Of a stretch of 64,000 nucleotides of DNA, positions 18,454 through 26,367 are shown one piece after another. How positions within the stretch are numbered: the stretch's first letter is position 1; each line of letters opens with the position of its first letter. Where the stretch lies: NCBI RefSeq assembly GCF_015533855.1, contig NZ_AP024154.1, forward strand, positions 1,305,001 through 1,369,000, given 5' to 3'. Position numbers and translations under genes: made by a program. The notes under the pieces were generated by a model. The model had not been told where the DNA came from. It searched no databases and worked only from the letters and a program-made list of their open reading frames with translations. This DNA is from Echinicola sp. 20G. GTDB taxonomy: Bacteria > Bacteroidota > Bacteroidia > Cytophagales > Cyclobacteriaceae.

Positions 18454-19890
18454 ATGAAAAAGCCTCTTCATCCCATAAGCCATTTTCTGTTGGCTTTGCT
18501 CTTGTTTGGAACATTAACATCTTGCTCAGATCAAGCTGACCAAAAACCTGTTGAACTGACATTGTCCTCTTCCCAACTTGATTTTGATGCAGATGGAGGC
18601 TCCAAAGAAATTGCACTTACTTCGAATTCACGTTGGAAAGCCCAAACTACTGTCGATTGGCTCTCTCTTCAACCGAGCAGCGGAAATGGAAATGCCATGC
18701 TCAAATTTACATCCACCAATAATGCTGAAATCTCCCCACGATCCACCACTTTGGAGATCAAAGCTGGAAGTATCACCAAAAGCGTCTCCATTTCCCAAGC
18801 AGCTTATGAACCTGAATTTCCCGATTATTATATTCCCGCAGACGCCAGCCAAATGCGTGACATCAGTAGTTTGGAACTGGCTCAGGAAATGGGCTTAGGC
18901 TGGAATTTGGGCAATTCCCTGGAGGCCATCGGCGGAGAAACTGCCTGGGGAAATCCATTGGTGAACAAAAACTTGATTGATGCGGTCAAGGAAGCTGGCT
19001 TCAACGCTATCAGAATACCAGTTGCTTGGAGTAAATTCTCCAACGAGGCTACCTATACCATCGATGAATCATGGATGAACCGGGTCGAAGAAGTGGTCAA
19101 CTATGTACTGGAAAATGACCTCTATGCCATCATCAATATCCATTGGGACGGCGGCTGGATGCAGCCCACCTATGCTCAGCAAGATCAAGTAAACGAAAGG
19201 CTTTCTGCCATGTGGGTTCAGATTGCGCTGCATTTCAGGGATTATGATGATCATCTTCTCTTTGCTGGCACCAATGAGGTGCTGGTAGAAGGAGAATATG
19301 GCACTCCAACTGAAGAAAATTACACTGTCCAAAACAGCTTTAACCAGACTTTTGTAAACGCTGTGCGAGGCACTGGAGGCAGGAATACTTATCGCCACTT
19401 GGTGATTCAGGGTTACAACACGAATATTGACCACACGGTTAGCTTCGCTGAAATCCCTGAAGATGGGACGGCAGATCGCTTAATGATGGAAGTACATTAT
19501 TATGACCCTTATGAATTTGCTTTGGATGAAAATAGTCCTGTCAGTCAATGGGGCAATGATGCAAGCAATGCTTCCAAAACAGCTGGGTGGGGCAATGAAG
19601 CACATGCCGATAACCAATACTCTAAAATGAAAACTTATTACATCGATCAGGGCATGCCCGTGATCTTAGGAGAATATGGTGCCATTTCCAAAACAGAGTT
19701 TGCTGAACATGAAAAATACCGGGAAAGTTATATTCAATACATCACCCAGTCAGCAATGGATCATGGATTAGTTCCATTTTATTGGGACAATGGTTTTACC
19801 GGAAACCATGGTTTTGGACTTTTTAATCGGGAGACTGGTGAGCAAGAATATCCTGATATCATCGAAAAGATCATACAGGCAAAAAAATAG
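18454..19890 (+). CDS. GH5 family endoglucanase-like lipoprotein with BACON domain
   Basis: About 478 residues. ATG 18454 was chosen over an upstream in-frame TTG (18442) because it starts the lipoprotein signal MKKPLHPISHFLLALLLF..LTSC. A BACON carbohydrate-linked domain follows (LSSSQLDFDADGGSKEIALT through the VSISQAAYEPE end, about residues 30-115). The GH5 domain starts at MGLGWNLGNSLEA. The acid/base glutamate is in FAGTNEV, the nucleophile in VILGEYGA, with INIHWDGGW between. It should cut beta-1,4-glucan or mannan at the cell surface. It is not in a recognisable polysaccharide utilization locus (no SusC/SusD). Its stop lies in an inverted repeat. Confidence 0.92.
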   Translation: MKKPLHPISHFLLALLLFGTLTSCSDQADQKPVELTLSSSQLDFDADGGSKEIALTSNSRWKAQTTVDWLSLQPSSGNGNAMLKFTSTNNAEISPRSTTLEIKAGSITKSVSISQAAYEPEFPDYYIPADASQMRDISSLELAQEMGLGWNLGNSLEAIGGETAWGNPLVNKNLIDAVKEAGFNAIRIPVAWSKFSNEATYTIDESWMNRVEEVVNYVLENDLYAIINIHWDGGWMQPTYAQQDQVNERLSAMWVQIALHFRDYDDHLLFAGTNEVLVEGEYGTPTEENYTVQNSFNQTFVNAVRGTGGRNTYRHLVIQGYNTNIDHTVSFAEIPEDGTADRLMMEVHYYDPYEFALDENSPVSQWGNDASNASKTAGWGNEAHADNQYSKMKTYYIDQGMPVILGEYGAISKTEFAEHEKYRESYIQYITQSAMDHGLVPFYWDNGFTGNHGFGLFNRETGEQEYPDIIEKIIQAKK

Positions 19891-20028
19891 AGGCTACCTC
19901 AAAATCACTGTCATAACGATCCCCTGCAACAAATTAGGGAAAGTTATCTTTTCAAACGTGCAAGAAGTCCACATAGAGATCGCTTCGCTCGTGATGACGC
20001 ATTTAATTTTAGATAGCCTCTATTTGAT
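19885..20028. repeat. Candidate dispersed palindromic repeat between convergent genes
   Basis: The gap between the GH5 and M16 genes is framed by TAGAGGCTACC on the left and GATAGCCTCTA on the right, an imperfect inverted pair. Inside the right arm lies AGATCGCTTCGCTCGTGATG, and the left arm has the degenerate complement (GTCATAACGATC). This is the type of GTCATTGCGAG...GATTGCTTCG element that occurs in many copies in several bacterial lineages. The GH5 stop codon lies in the left arm. The structure could also act as a shared terminator. Only one copy is visible here. Confidence 0.5.
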
Positions 20029-20032
20029 TATA

Positions 20033-22807
20033 TCAATTCTCTCCTTCTTTCTTGATCTTCGGCAGTTCCTTTTTCAGTGGGTTGCCATCCGTGTCAATTT
20101 CGATAATTTGATCAAAGCCAAGACTATCCAATTTATCGATGATCTTAGCCTTGTCACCCACCACAAACCAGTTTACATTTTCAGGTTTGACCACCTCTTC
20201 ACTTACCTTCTTCACATCAGACAAATCCAAATTACGGACATTGGCATCATATTTTTGATAGTAATCATCAGGCAAATTATATTTCACCATATTGTACAGT
20301 GAACTGTTTACGGATGAATTGGTTTCCCACTGGCCAGGCAAGCCCAACACTTGATTGTTTTTAACTTTCTCCAACTCTTCCTCAGTAGCCGGTCGGGATG
20401 TTACAAACTCTGAAAGCTCCTTTTGCAATTCTTGGATAGACTCTGCTGATTTGTCCGTTTGAACTGGAGCATAAACCAGAAACGGTCGCTCATGTTCTGC
20501 ATTCAAAACCAGACCAAAGGCTCCATAAGCCCAATGCTTGTCTTCTCTCAAATTCATATTGATTCTGGAGGTGAATTCACCACCCAAAATGTTGATCATC
20601 TGTTCTCGGGCGATTTCTGAAATATCGCCGTATTTATCGATTAGGTTACCGGCAATGATCACAGATTGTTGGGATTCTGGTCTGTCCATCAAATACAAGG
20701 TGTTTTTGGTATCCGTCCTTGGCTTATTGAAAGCTATTTTAGGAATATCTCCTTTTTTCCAATCTTTAAAAGCACTTTCCAACTTGGCCTTCAACTCACT
20801 CATTTCCACATCACCAGTGATTACCAAAGTCGCATTATTCGGCCTAATCCAAGTGTCATAGAAATTCACCATGTCATCTCTGGTCAATTCAGATACGGTA
20901 TTTTCGTACCCTGTTCCTGTATAGGGATTGCTGTAGGGGTGGTTTTCTCCATAAAGAAACTTATTCATGACCCTTAAGGCCATCGGAACAGGTTGTGATT
21001 TCTCACGCATGATATTATTCAGTTGCTCTTGTTTCAACCGCTCAAATTCATTTTCGGCAAAAGCCGGATGTAGCACCACATCAGAAAACAGACTCAAGCT
21101 TTCGTCCAGTGTAGGCTTCAAGGTGGTCATGCTGACACTGGAGATATCTGTATCAGAGCCTGTTCCCAAACTGGCTCCTAACATTTGAAGCTTTTCGCTG
21201 ATCTCAAGCGTGTTCATATTGGTGGTCCCTTCATCCAACAAGTTCATGGCCAATGCAGCTGTACCAGCCTTGGTAAGGTAATCCGCTTTATAACCTGCAT
21301 CAAACATCAAGTTCATGGCCACGGTGGGCACTCCTTCACGCTTGGCCAAAATGATTTTCATGCCATTGGACAATTCTGCTTTTTCCAGATCAGGAAATTT
21401 GGAACTCTTAGGTTCTCCCAGAGGTGGCAAAGATGAGCGATCGACAGATCCTTCGCTGACGGTATAATCCGGAAATGGATTACAAACCAAAACATGTTTT
21501 CCTTGGCTTAGCCATTTTTGAGCGGTAGCCTGTATATCTCCCGCTGTTGCCTCTTCTACATATTGCAAAACAGTTTTGTAGTAGGAAGCATCTCCAAAAT
21601 AAGTTTCATTGGAAGCCAGCACATCAGATACCCCACCAAAGCCTCCTATCCGTTCCAAACCTTTGATAAAATCGGCGAAGTAAGCGGCCTTCACCCGTTT
21701 CAGTTCTTCCTCGGTAGGCCCTTCCTCCACCAATCGATTGATTTCTTCCAACATCACTTTGCGAACTTCCTGTACATCCTTTCCTGGTTTGACATTAGCA
21801 TAAGCTACAAAGCGACTGGCGATTTCAGAAGATGCCTGAAAAGCTTGCACCTGACTGGCCGTTTGATCATCATATACCAACCTTTTGTATAGTCGACTGC
21901 TTTTTCCACTGCTCAGCAAAGCAGAGATCAAATCGAAATGAATGTCTTCGCGGTCTCCAAACTGAGGCGTGTTCCAAACAAAAAGTACACGGCTTTCTGG
22001 TACCCTGTCCTCATAAACTTGGTAGGAATCTCTTGCATGAACTGGAATATTGACTTCCTGACGCTCTACCGTTTGTCCTGCTGGAATATCTCCAAAATAC
22101 TTCATAACCCTTTGATAGATATCATCCGGTTCCACATCCCCAGCAATGGCAATCACGGCATTGGCTGCACCATAATAAGCCTTAAACCACTCATGCACAT
22201 CCTCAACCGATGCCGCATTCAAATCCTCCATTTCACCAATCACCGTCCATGAATAAGGGTGGCCTTTTGGGTACATGGCTTTGGTCAGGTAGTTCCACTG
22301 CTGCCCGTATGGTTGATTTTCACCTTGTCGCTTTTCATTCTGCACCACCCCTCTTTGCTCATCCAACACTTCCTGGTCAATCACACCCAATAAGTGTCCC
22401 ATTCGGTCAGACTCCAGAAAAAGCACTTGATCTAAAGCAGCAACAGGGACATTTTGAAAGTAATTGGTCCGGTCCGTGTTGGTAGTACCATTCACATCTG
22501 TACCGCCAATCCGCTCAATGGCCTGGAAATAGTCATCGTCAAAGTTCTCAGAACCATTGAACATCAAATGCTCAAAAAGGTGGGCAAAACCACTCTTGCC
22601 TGGCTTTTCATTTTTAGAGCCCACATGGTACCAGACATTCACTGCCACAATGGGTGCTTTGTGGTCTTCATAAACCAAAAGTTTAAGTCCATTCGGCAAA
22701 ACATACCGTTCATATTCGATGTCAATATCTTCTGCTTTAAAGGTCTGGGCAGAGGAAGTAATGATCAAGCCCATGAAAAGTAATAGGGGTAAAATTGATT
22801 TTCTCAT
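20033..22807 (-). CDS. M16 family zinc peptidase (two-domain, exported)
   Basis: 924 residues with a signal peptide of about 20 residues (ITSSAQ). The first M16 half has the inverted zinc motif H76-L-F-E79-H80 (FAHLFEHLMFNGSENF) and the downstream acidic ligand near residue 157 (VVQNEKRQG). The second half, from about residue 480 (LSNGMKIILAKREGVPTVAM), lacks the zinc site, as usual for the inactive half of a pitrilysin/PqqL-like chamber. Such enzymes degrade peptides enclosed between the halves, in the periplasm here. It converges on the GH5 gene. Substrate not known. Confidence 0.94.
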   Translation of the reverse strand: MRKSILPLLLFMGLIITSSAQTFKAEDIDIEYERYVLPNGLKLLVYEDHKAPIVAVNVWYHVGSKNEKPGKSGFAHLFEHLMFNGSENFDDDYFQAIERIGGTDVNGTTNTDRTNYFQNVPVAALDQVLFLESDRMGHLLGVIDQEVLDEQRGVVQNEKRQGENQPYGQQWNYLTKAMYPKGHPYSWTVIGEMEDLNAASVEDVHEWFKAYYGAANAVIAIAGDVEPDDIYQRVMKYFGDIPAGQTVERQEVNIPVHARDSYQVYEDRVPESRVLFVWNTPQFGDREDIHFDLISALLSSGKSSRLYKRLVYDDQTASQVQAFQASSEIASRFVAYANVKPGKDVQEVRKVMLEEINRLVEEGPTEEELKRVKAAYFADFIKGLERIGGFGGVSDVLASNETYFGDASYYKTVLQYVEEATAGDIQATAQKWLSQGKHVLVCNPFPDYTVSEGSVDRSSLPPLGEPKSSKFPDLEKAELSNGMKIILAKREGVPTVAMNLMFDAGYKADYLTKAGTAALAMNLLDEGTTNMNTLEISEKLQMLGASLGTGSDTDISSVSMTTLKPTLDESLSLFSDVVLHPAFAENEFERLKQEQLNNIMREKSQPVPMALRVMNKFLYGENHPYSNPYTGTGYENTVSELTRDDMVNFYDTWIRPNNATLVITGDVEMSELKAKLESAFKDWKKGDIPKIAFNKPRTDTKNTLYLMDRPESQQSVIIAGNLIDKYGDISEIAREQMINILGGEFTSRINMNLREDKHWAYGAFGLVLNAEHERPFLVYAPVQTDKSAESIQELQKELSEFVTSRPATEEELEKVKNNQVLGLPGQWETNSSVNSSLYNMVKYNLPDDYYQKYDANVRNLDLSDVKKVSEEVVKPENVNWFVVGDKAKIIDKLDSLGFDQIIEIDTDGNPLKKELPKIKKEGEN

Positions 22808-22916
22808 CTTTAGAAAAGGTTATGGTTATCAATGGCATAGGTAAACCTAATATAAAGAATAAGACGCTTGAAATCAGAATTTTACATAAAAAATATTACT
22901 AGTTAATACGTGAATT

Positions 22917-23396
22917 TTACTTTTTAATGGGAATCCAAATTTCTTCTTCAGACCGAGGGTCGTCATTTTTATATTTTTCCCCCATCACTGCAAAATGGGG
23001 ACGGTCATCAATTTGGTATCCAGAGCTTGGCAGCCATTTCTGGAAGATGTGCTGATAGGTTTTTGGGCCTTCACTGGCTGGGCCACGATGGATAAAAATC
23101 GCATAGTTTCCTTCAGGTACAGTCAGGTGCTCCATTCCGTCGGAGGCTTTTGCCTTAGCATTTACTTTAACAGCTGCCCACTTCTCATAATAGACTGTTG
23201 GGTCAAAGGCATCAAAAAATCCTATAGGGAAAATCTCCAAAGAGTAAAGGGCTTCATCAAGAACTCCTTCGATTTCCATTTTTCTTGGCATAAAGGATTT
23301 CCAAAGCTTTACTGTCTGATTATTGGCAAAACTCATTTCCACACGCATTCCAATAAAATGACTTTTGGAAATGTTTATGATTCTTGGTGCTTGCAT
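22917..23396 (-). CDS. GyrI-like / effector-binding domain protein
   Basis: 159 residues made of one GyrI-like domain (the C-terminal effector-binding part of AraC/MerR regulators) without a DNA-binding domain. It starts at MQAPRIINISKSHFIGM, with the middle PEGNYAIFIHRGPASEG and the end PHFAVMGEKYKNDDPRSEEEIWIPIKK typical of the fold, including the acidic E-E-x-W-x-P-I ending. Stand-alone members bind small hydrophobic molecules, and some hydrolyse them. Cytoplasmic. Its neighbours give no further clue. Confidence 0.85.
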   Translation of the reverse strand: MQAPRIINISKSHFIGMRVEMSFANNQTVKLWKSFMPRKMEIEGVLDEALYSLEIFPIGFFDAFDPTVYYEKWAAVKVNAKAKASDGMEHLTVPEGNYAIFIHRGPASEGPKTYQHIFQKWLPSSGYQIDDRPHFAVMGEKYKNDDPRSEEEIWIPIKK

Positions 23397-23458
23397 GGTT
23401 TAAAGCTGTGAAATTCTTATTCCAATAACAAGTAAGCATTACACCCTTTAAATGAAAA

Positions 23459-23484
23459 AAAGGTGAAACTTCCGTCTCACCTTT
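23459..23484 (-). terminator. Rho-independent terminator of the PEGA lipoprotein gene
   Basis: On the minus strand AAAGGTGA, a 10-base loop, and TCACCTTT are followed directly by further T residues. It begins 9 bases after the stop of the PEGA gene, so it ends that transcript before the GyrI-like gene. Confidence 0.75.
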
Positions 23485-23492
23485 CATTAAAA

Positions 23493-23993
23493 TTAGTTTT
23501 CTAAAGCTTCCATGTGTGATCTCCACTTTCCAGGAACCTCATCCATCGTAAAGACTTTCAATTCTTCTTGTTCTAGATTGGCAGTATTCCTTTCCAAAGT
23601 TTCATTCAAGAATTCTGTTTCCAACTTATACATTGCTCCAGTTGCAGGATCGATAATCAACATCCCTACAAGGCCTCCGATTAAGATATTGCCAAAATAC
23701 CAGCCATCTAATTTGTATTCTACAGGAACAGTTTTGGTAGCATAGCCAGGCTGATCAAACTTTACAATATATCTAGCTCGGGAAAAATATCCATTGCTGG
23801 CTTTAAGCTTAATGTTTGCTGGAGTTTTCCCCGTGTAAATTTCCGTTCCTTTTTTGTCAGTAATCGAAATTTTAGCACCCATAGGAGTACTGTTAATTGA
23901 GATAGGATAACTGCTCTTGCTGAAAATACTCGCACAACTGGAAGCAGCCAAAATCATTCCTGATAATAAACAGGTAGTAAGTGTTCTTTTCAT
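23493..23993 (-). CDS. PEGA-domain lipoprotein
   Basis: 166 residues from ATG 23993, chosen because it opens a lipoprotein signal, MKRTLTTCLLSGMILAASSC, with the lipidated cysteine at 20; the longer frame adds residues that do not look like protein. Residues about 27-90 form a PEGA-like domain (ISINSTPMGAKISITDKKG, then GKTPANIKLKASNG), and a hydrophobic glycine-rich stretch follows (GNILIGGLVGMLIIDPATGAMY). PEGA domains are thought to bind surface carbohydrate or protein. It ends in a clear terminator and stands as a single-gene unit. Confidence 0.8.
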   Translation of the reverse strand: MKRTLTTCLLSGMILAASSCASIFSKSSYPISINSTPMGAKISITDKKGTEIYTGKTPANIKLKASNGYFSRARYIVKFDQPGYATKTVPVEYKLDGWYFGNILIGGLVGMLIIDPATGAMYKLETEFLNETLERNTANLEQEELKVFTMDEVPGKWRSHMEALEN

Positions 23994-24330
23994 TGTAATT
24001 ATTATATGTTGGTAAAAATTTATACAAACCAAAACAACCGAAAAAAGATATTTCTTTTATGTTTTTGATCAGTACATTTTGCAATATTACCCACTCACAT
24101 TTTCTAATAAAATACCCCAGATAGGGTATTTTACCTTTTTCTGGTATAAAATAAATCACAATGATTTACTAGTCAGACATTTAATGAATGATTTTTACGA
24201 TTACCTTTTTTAAGTATTTTATTGATCAATCTTTGCTCTAATCATCCATTTATAGAAATCACTTGAGTCTTTTCAGCTAGATGAGTTAAATTGTAAGCTG
24301 AATGAGAATAAAAACCCAATTTTAATAGAT

Positions 24331-25992
24331 ATGAAATTGATTAAAATGCTGCCATTGGCAGTTTTATTACTTTGTAATGTTTCTGCTTACGCCCAACTAT
24401 TTCCTCATGGAGAAGGATTTACCAGACAGGACACCCTCCGCGGAAGCATCACGCCTGAGCGGGCCTGGTGGGATTTACAACATTATTCCCTCGACATCAA
24501 AGTAGTCCCTGAGCAACAATTTATCTCCGGTACCAATACCATCACCTATAAAGTCACCCAGCAAGCCAACCGTTTTCAAGTTGATCTGCAGGCACCCATG
24601 AAATTGGAAAAGGCAGTTCAAAATGGTGAAGAATTAAAAATTGAACATGATGGCAATGCCCATTTTGTCACCATAAAAGCTGATCAAAACATTGGTGAAT
24701 CCTATGAAATCACGCTTCATTTTTCCGGCAAGCCTGTTGTGGCACAACGACCTCCTTGGGATGGCGGACTGACCTGGACCAAGGACAGCAATGGTCTGCC
24801 CTTTATTGCAAATGCCAACCAAGGCATCGGCTCCAGTGTCTGGTGGCCCAACAAGGACCACCCTTCAGATGAACCGGATAAAGGCGCAATCATCAAAGTA
24901 GAAGTTCCAGAAAACTTAATGGATGTTTCCAATGGTCGATTGATCAAGACGGAGCGAAACCGAAAAGCAAAAACTAAAACCTATACTTGGGAAGTAAAAA
25001 ACCCTATCAATAATTACGGAATTAATATCAACATTGGTGATTATGTCCACTTCTCGGAAAAGTACCAGGGAGAAAAAGGTGAGTTGGACATGGACTACTA
25101 TGTTCTACGTGAAAATCTCGACAAAGCCAAAGAGCAGTTTAAGGATGCGGTAAGGATGATGGAGGCATTTGAGCATTGGTTTGGACCTTATCCCTTTTAT
25201 GAAGATGGTTATAAATTGGTGGAAGTTCCTTACTTGGGCATGGAACACCAAAGCTCTGTCACCTATGGTAACAAATATGGCAATGGATATCTTGGCCGAG
25301 ACTTGAGCGGCACGGGTTGGGGACTGAAGTTTGATTTTATCATCATCCACGAATCAGGCCACGAGTGGTTTGCCAATAACATCACGAACAAGGATGTGGC
25401 CGATATGTGGGTGCACGAAGGATTTACAGCTTATTCAGAAAATCTTTTCTTGGACTATTTTTATGGCAAAGAAGCTTCCAGTGAATACGTAATGGGAACA
25501 AGAATGGCCATCAACAATGATCGACCAGTCATAGGCACTTATGATGTTAATTACGAAGGCTCAGGTGACATGTATTATAAAGGAGCCAATTTGCTCCACA
25601 CCATTCGTCAGATTATTAATGATGATGAAAAATGGCGTGAAATCCTTAGAGGGCTGAACAAGGAATTTTACCACCAAACCGTCACTACCAAGCAAGTTGA
25701 AAGCTACATCAGTACCCAGGCAGGAACTGATTTATCCCCTGTGTTTGACCAGTATCTTAGAGATATTAGAATTCCGATATTTAGTTATACCATAAAAAAT
25801 GGTACGCTGGCTTATCGATGGGAAAATACTGTCAACAATTTCAATATGCCCCTAAAGATATGGGTCAATGGCCAGGAAAAATGGTTGAAACCAAGCACCC
25901 AGTGGCAAACAGTTAAACTAGAAACTGCTGAAGCAAAAATAATTGTGGATAAAAACTTCTATGTGGCCAAGATGAATGTCATGGGTGAGTAA
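24331..25992 (+). CDS. M1 family metallopeptidase, exported
   Basis: 553 residues with a signal peptide (cleavage near AYAQ at 20-22). The N-terminal beta domain includes WWPNKDHPSDEPDKG. The zinc site is H340-E-S-G-H344 with E363 (WVHEGFTAYSE), and the substrate-binding motif is G-M-E-H-Q (303-307). At 553 residues it lacks the large ERAP1-like C-terminal domain of the 860-residue M1 enzyme at 9-11.7 kb, and so belongs to the shorter M1 group with a beta-sandwich end. It should act as a periplasmic aminopeptidase. Single-gene unit ending in a strong terminator. Confidence 0.93.
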   Translation: MKLIKMLPLAVLLLCNVSAYAQLFPHGEGFTRQDTLRGSITPERAWWDLQHYSLDIKVVPEQQFISGTNTITYKVTQQANRFQVDLQAPMKLEKAVQNGEELKIEHDGNAHFVTIKADQNIGESYEITLHFSGKPVVAQRPPWDGGLTWTKDSNGLPFIANANQGIGSSVWWPNKDHPSDEPDKGAIIKVEVPENLMDVSNGRLIKTERNRKAKTKTYTWEVKNPINNYGININIGDYVHFSEKYQGEKGELDMDYYVLRENLDKAKEQFKDAVRMMEAFEHWFGPYPFYEDGYKLVEVPYLGMEHQSSVTYGNKYGNGYLGRDLSGTGWGLKFDFIIIHESGHEWFANNITNKDVADMWVHEGFTAYSENLFLDYFYGKEASSEYVMGTRMAINNDRPVIGTYDVNYEGSGDMYYKGANLLHTIRQIINDDEKWREILRGLNKEFYHQTVTTKQVESYISTQAGTDLSPVFDQYLRDIRIPIFSYTIKNGTLAYRWENTVNNFNMPLKIWVNGQEKWLKPSTQWQTVKLETAEAKIIVDKNFYVAKMNVMGE

Positions 25993-26014
25993 TAAAATCC
26001 AAAGATCTCAAGCA

Positions 26015-26048
26015 AAAACAGTCGGTGTAATCTATACCGGCTGTTTTT
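26015..26048 (+). terminator. Rho-independent terminator after the M1 peptidase gene
   Basis: AAAACAGTCGGT (26015-26026) pairs with ACCGGCTGTTTT (26036-26047), one G-T pair in 12, with a 9-base loop. A run of T follows on the plus strand. The facing gene ends at 26050, so the structure probably serves both directions. Confidence 0.85.
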
Positions 26049-26049
26049 T

Positions 26050-26313
26050 TTAGAATATCAAAGTCAACAGGTACGTCACCAAGGCCATAGCCAGCAATAC
26101 TCCTACCACCAGCTTCACTTTTCTCAATTCCTGCTTTTCCTGAGCTTTTCTCCATTGTCTGAGCTCTTTGAAATTCTTTGCTGCCTCATCTCTATTTCCA
26201 TTGAACCCACCGGCATAGGGGTTTTCACTCATGGTTTTGCGCTGAGTTCTTAGGTCCCGGTTATTTTGAAAAGATGCCTGACCTGATCTGGAAAATCCTG
26301 CTCCACCTGTCAT
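26050..26313 (-). CDS. Conserved small membrane-anchored protein
   Basis: 87 residues: a polar, glycine/asparagine/arginine-rich N-terminal half (MTGGAGFSRSGQASFQNN, then RDLRTQRKTM), a charged coiled-coil-like middle (AAKNFKELRQWRKAQEKQEL) and one C-terminal membrane helix (LVVGVLLAMALVTYLLTLIF). Similar proteins occur in many Bacteroidota, sometimes misnamed riboflavin synthase subunit beta; no function is known. It starts with ATG and converges on the M1 peptidase gene with a shared hairpin. It lies 54 bases downstream of the EutBC stop and may be co-transcribed with it. Confidence 0.75.
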   Translation of the reverse strand: MTGGAGFSRSGQASFQNNRDLRTQRKTMSENPYAGGFNGNRDEAAKNFKELRQWRKAQEKQELRKVKLVVGVLLAMALVTYLLTLIF

Positions 26314-26367
26314 AAACTAGTAATTTGTTTGCTTGGATTAAGATACTAAAAAATCTGAATTACCTTT

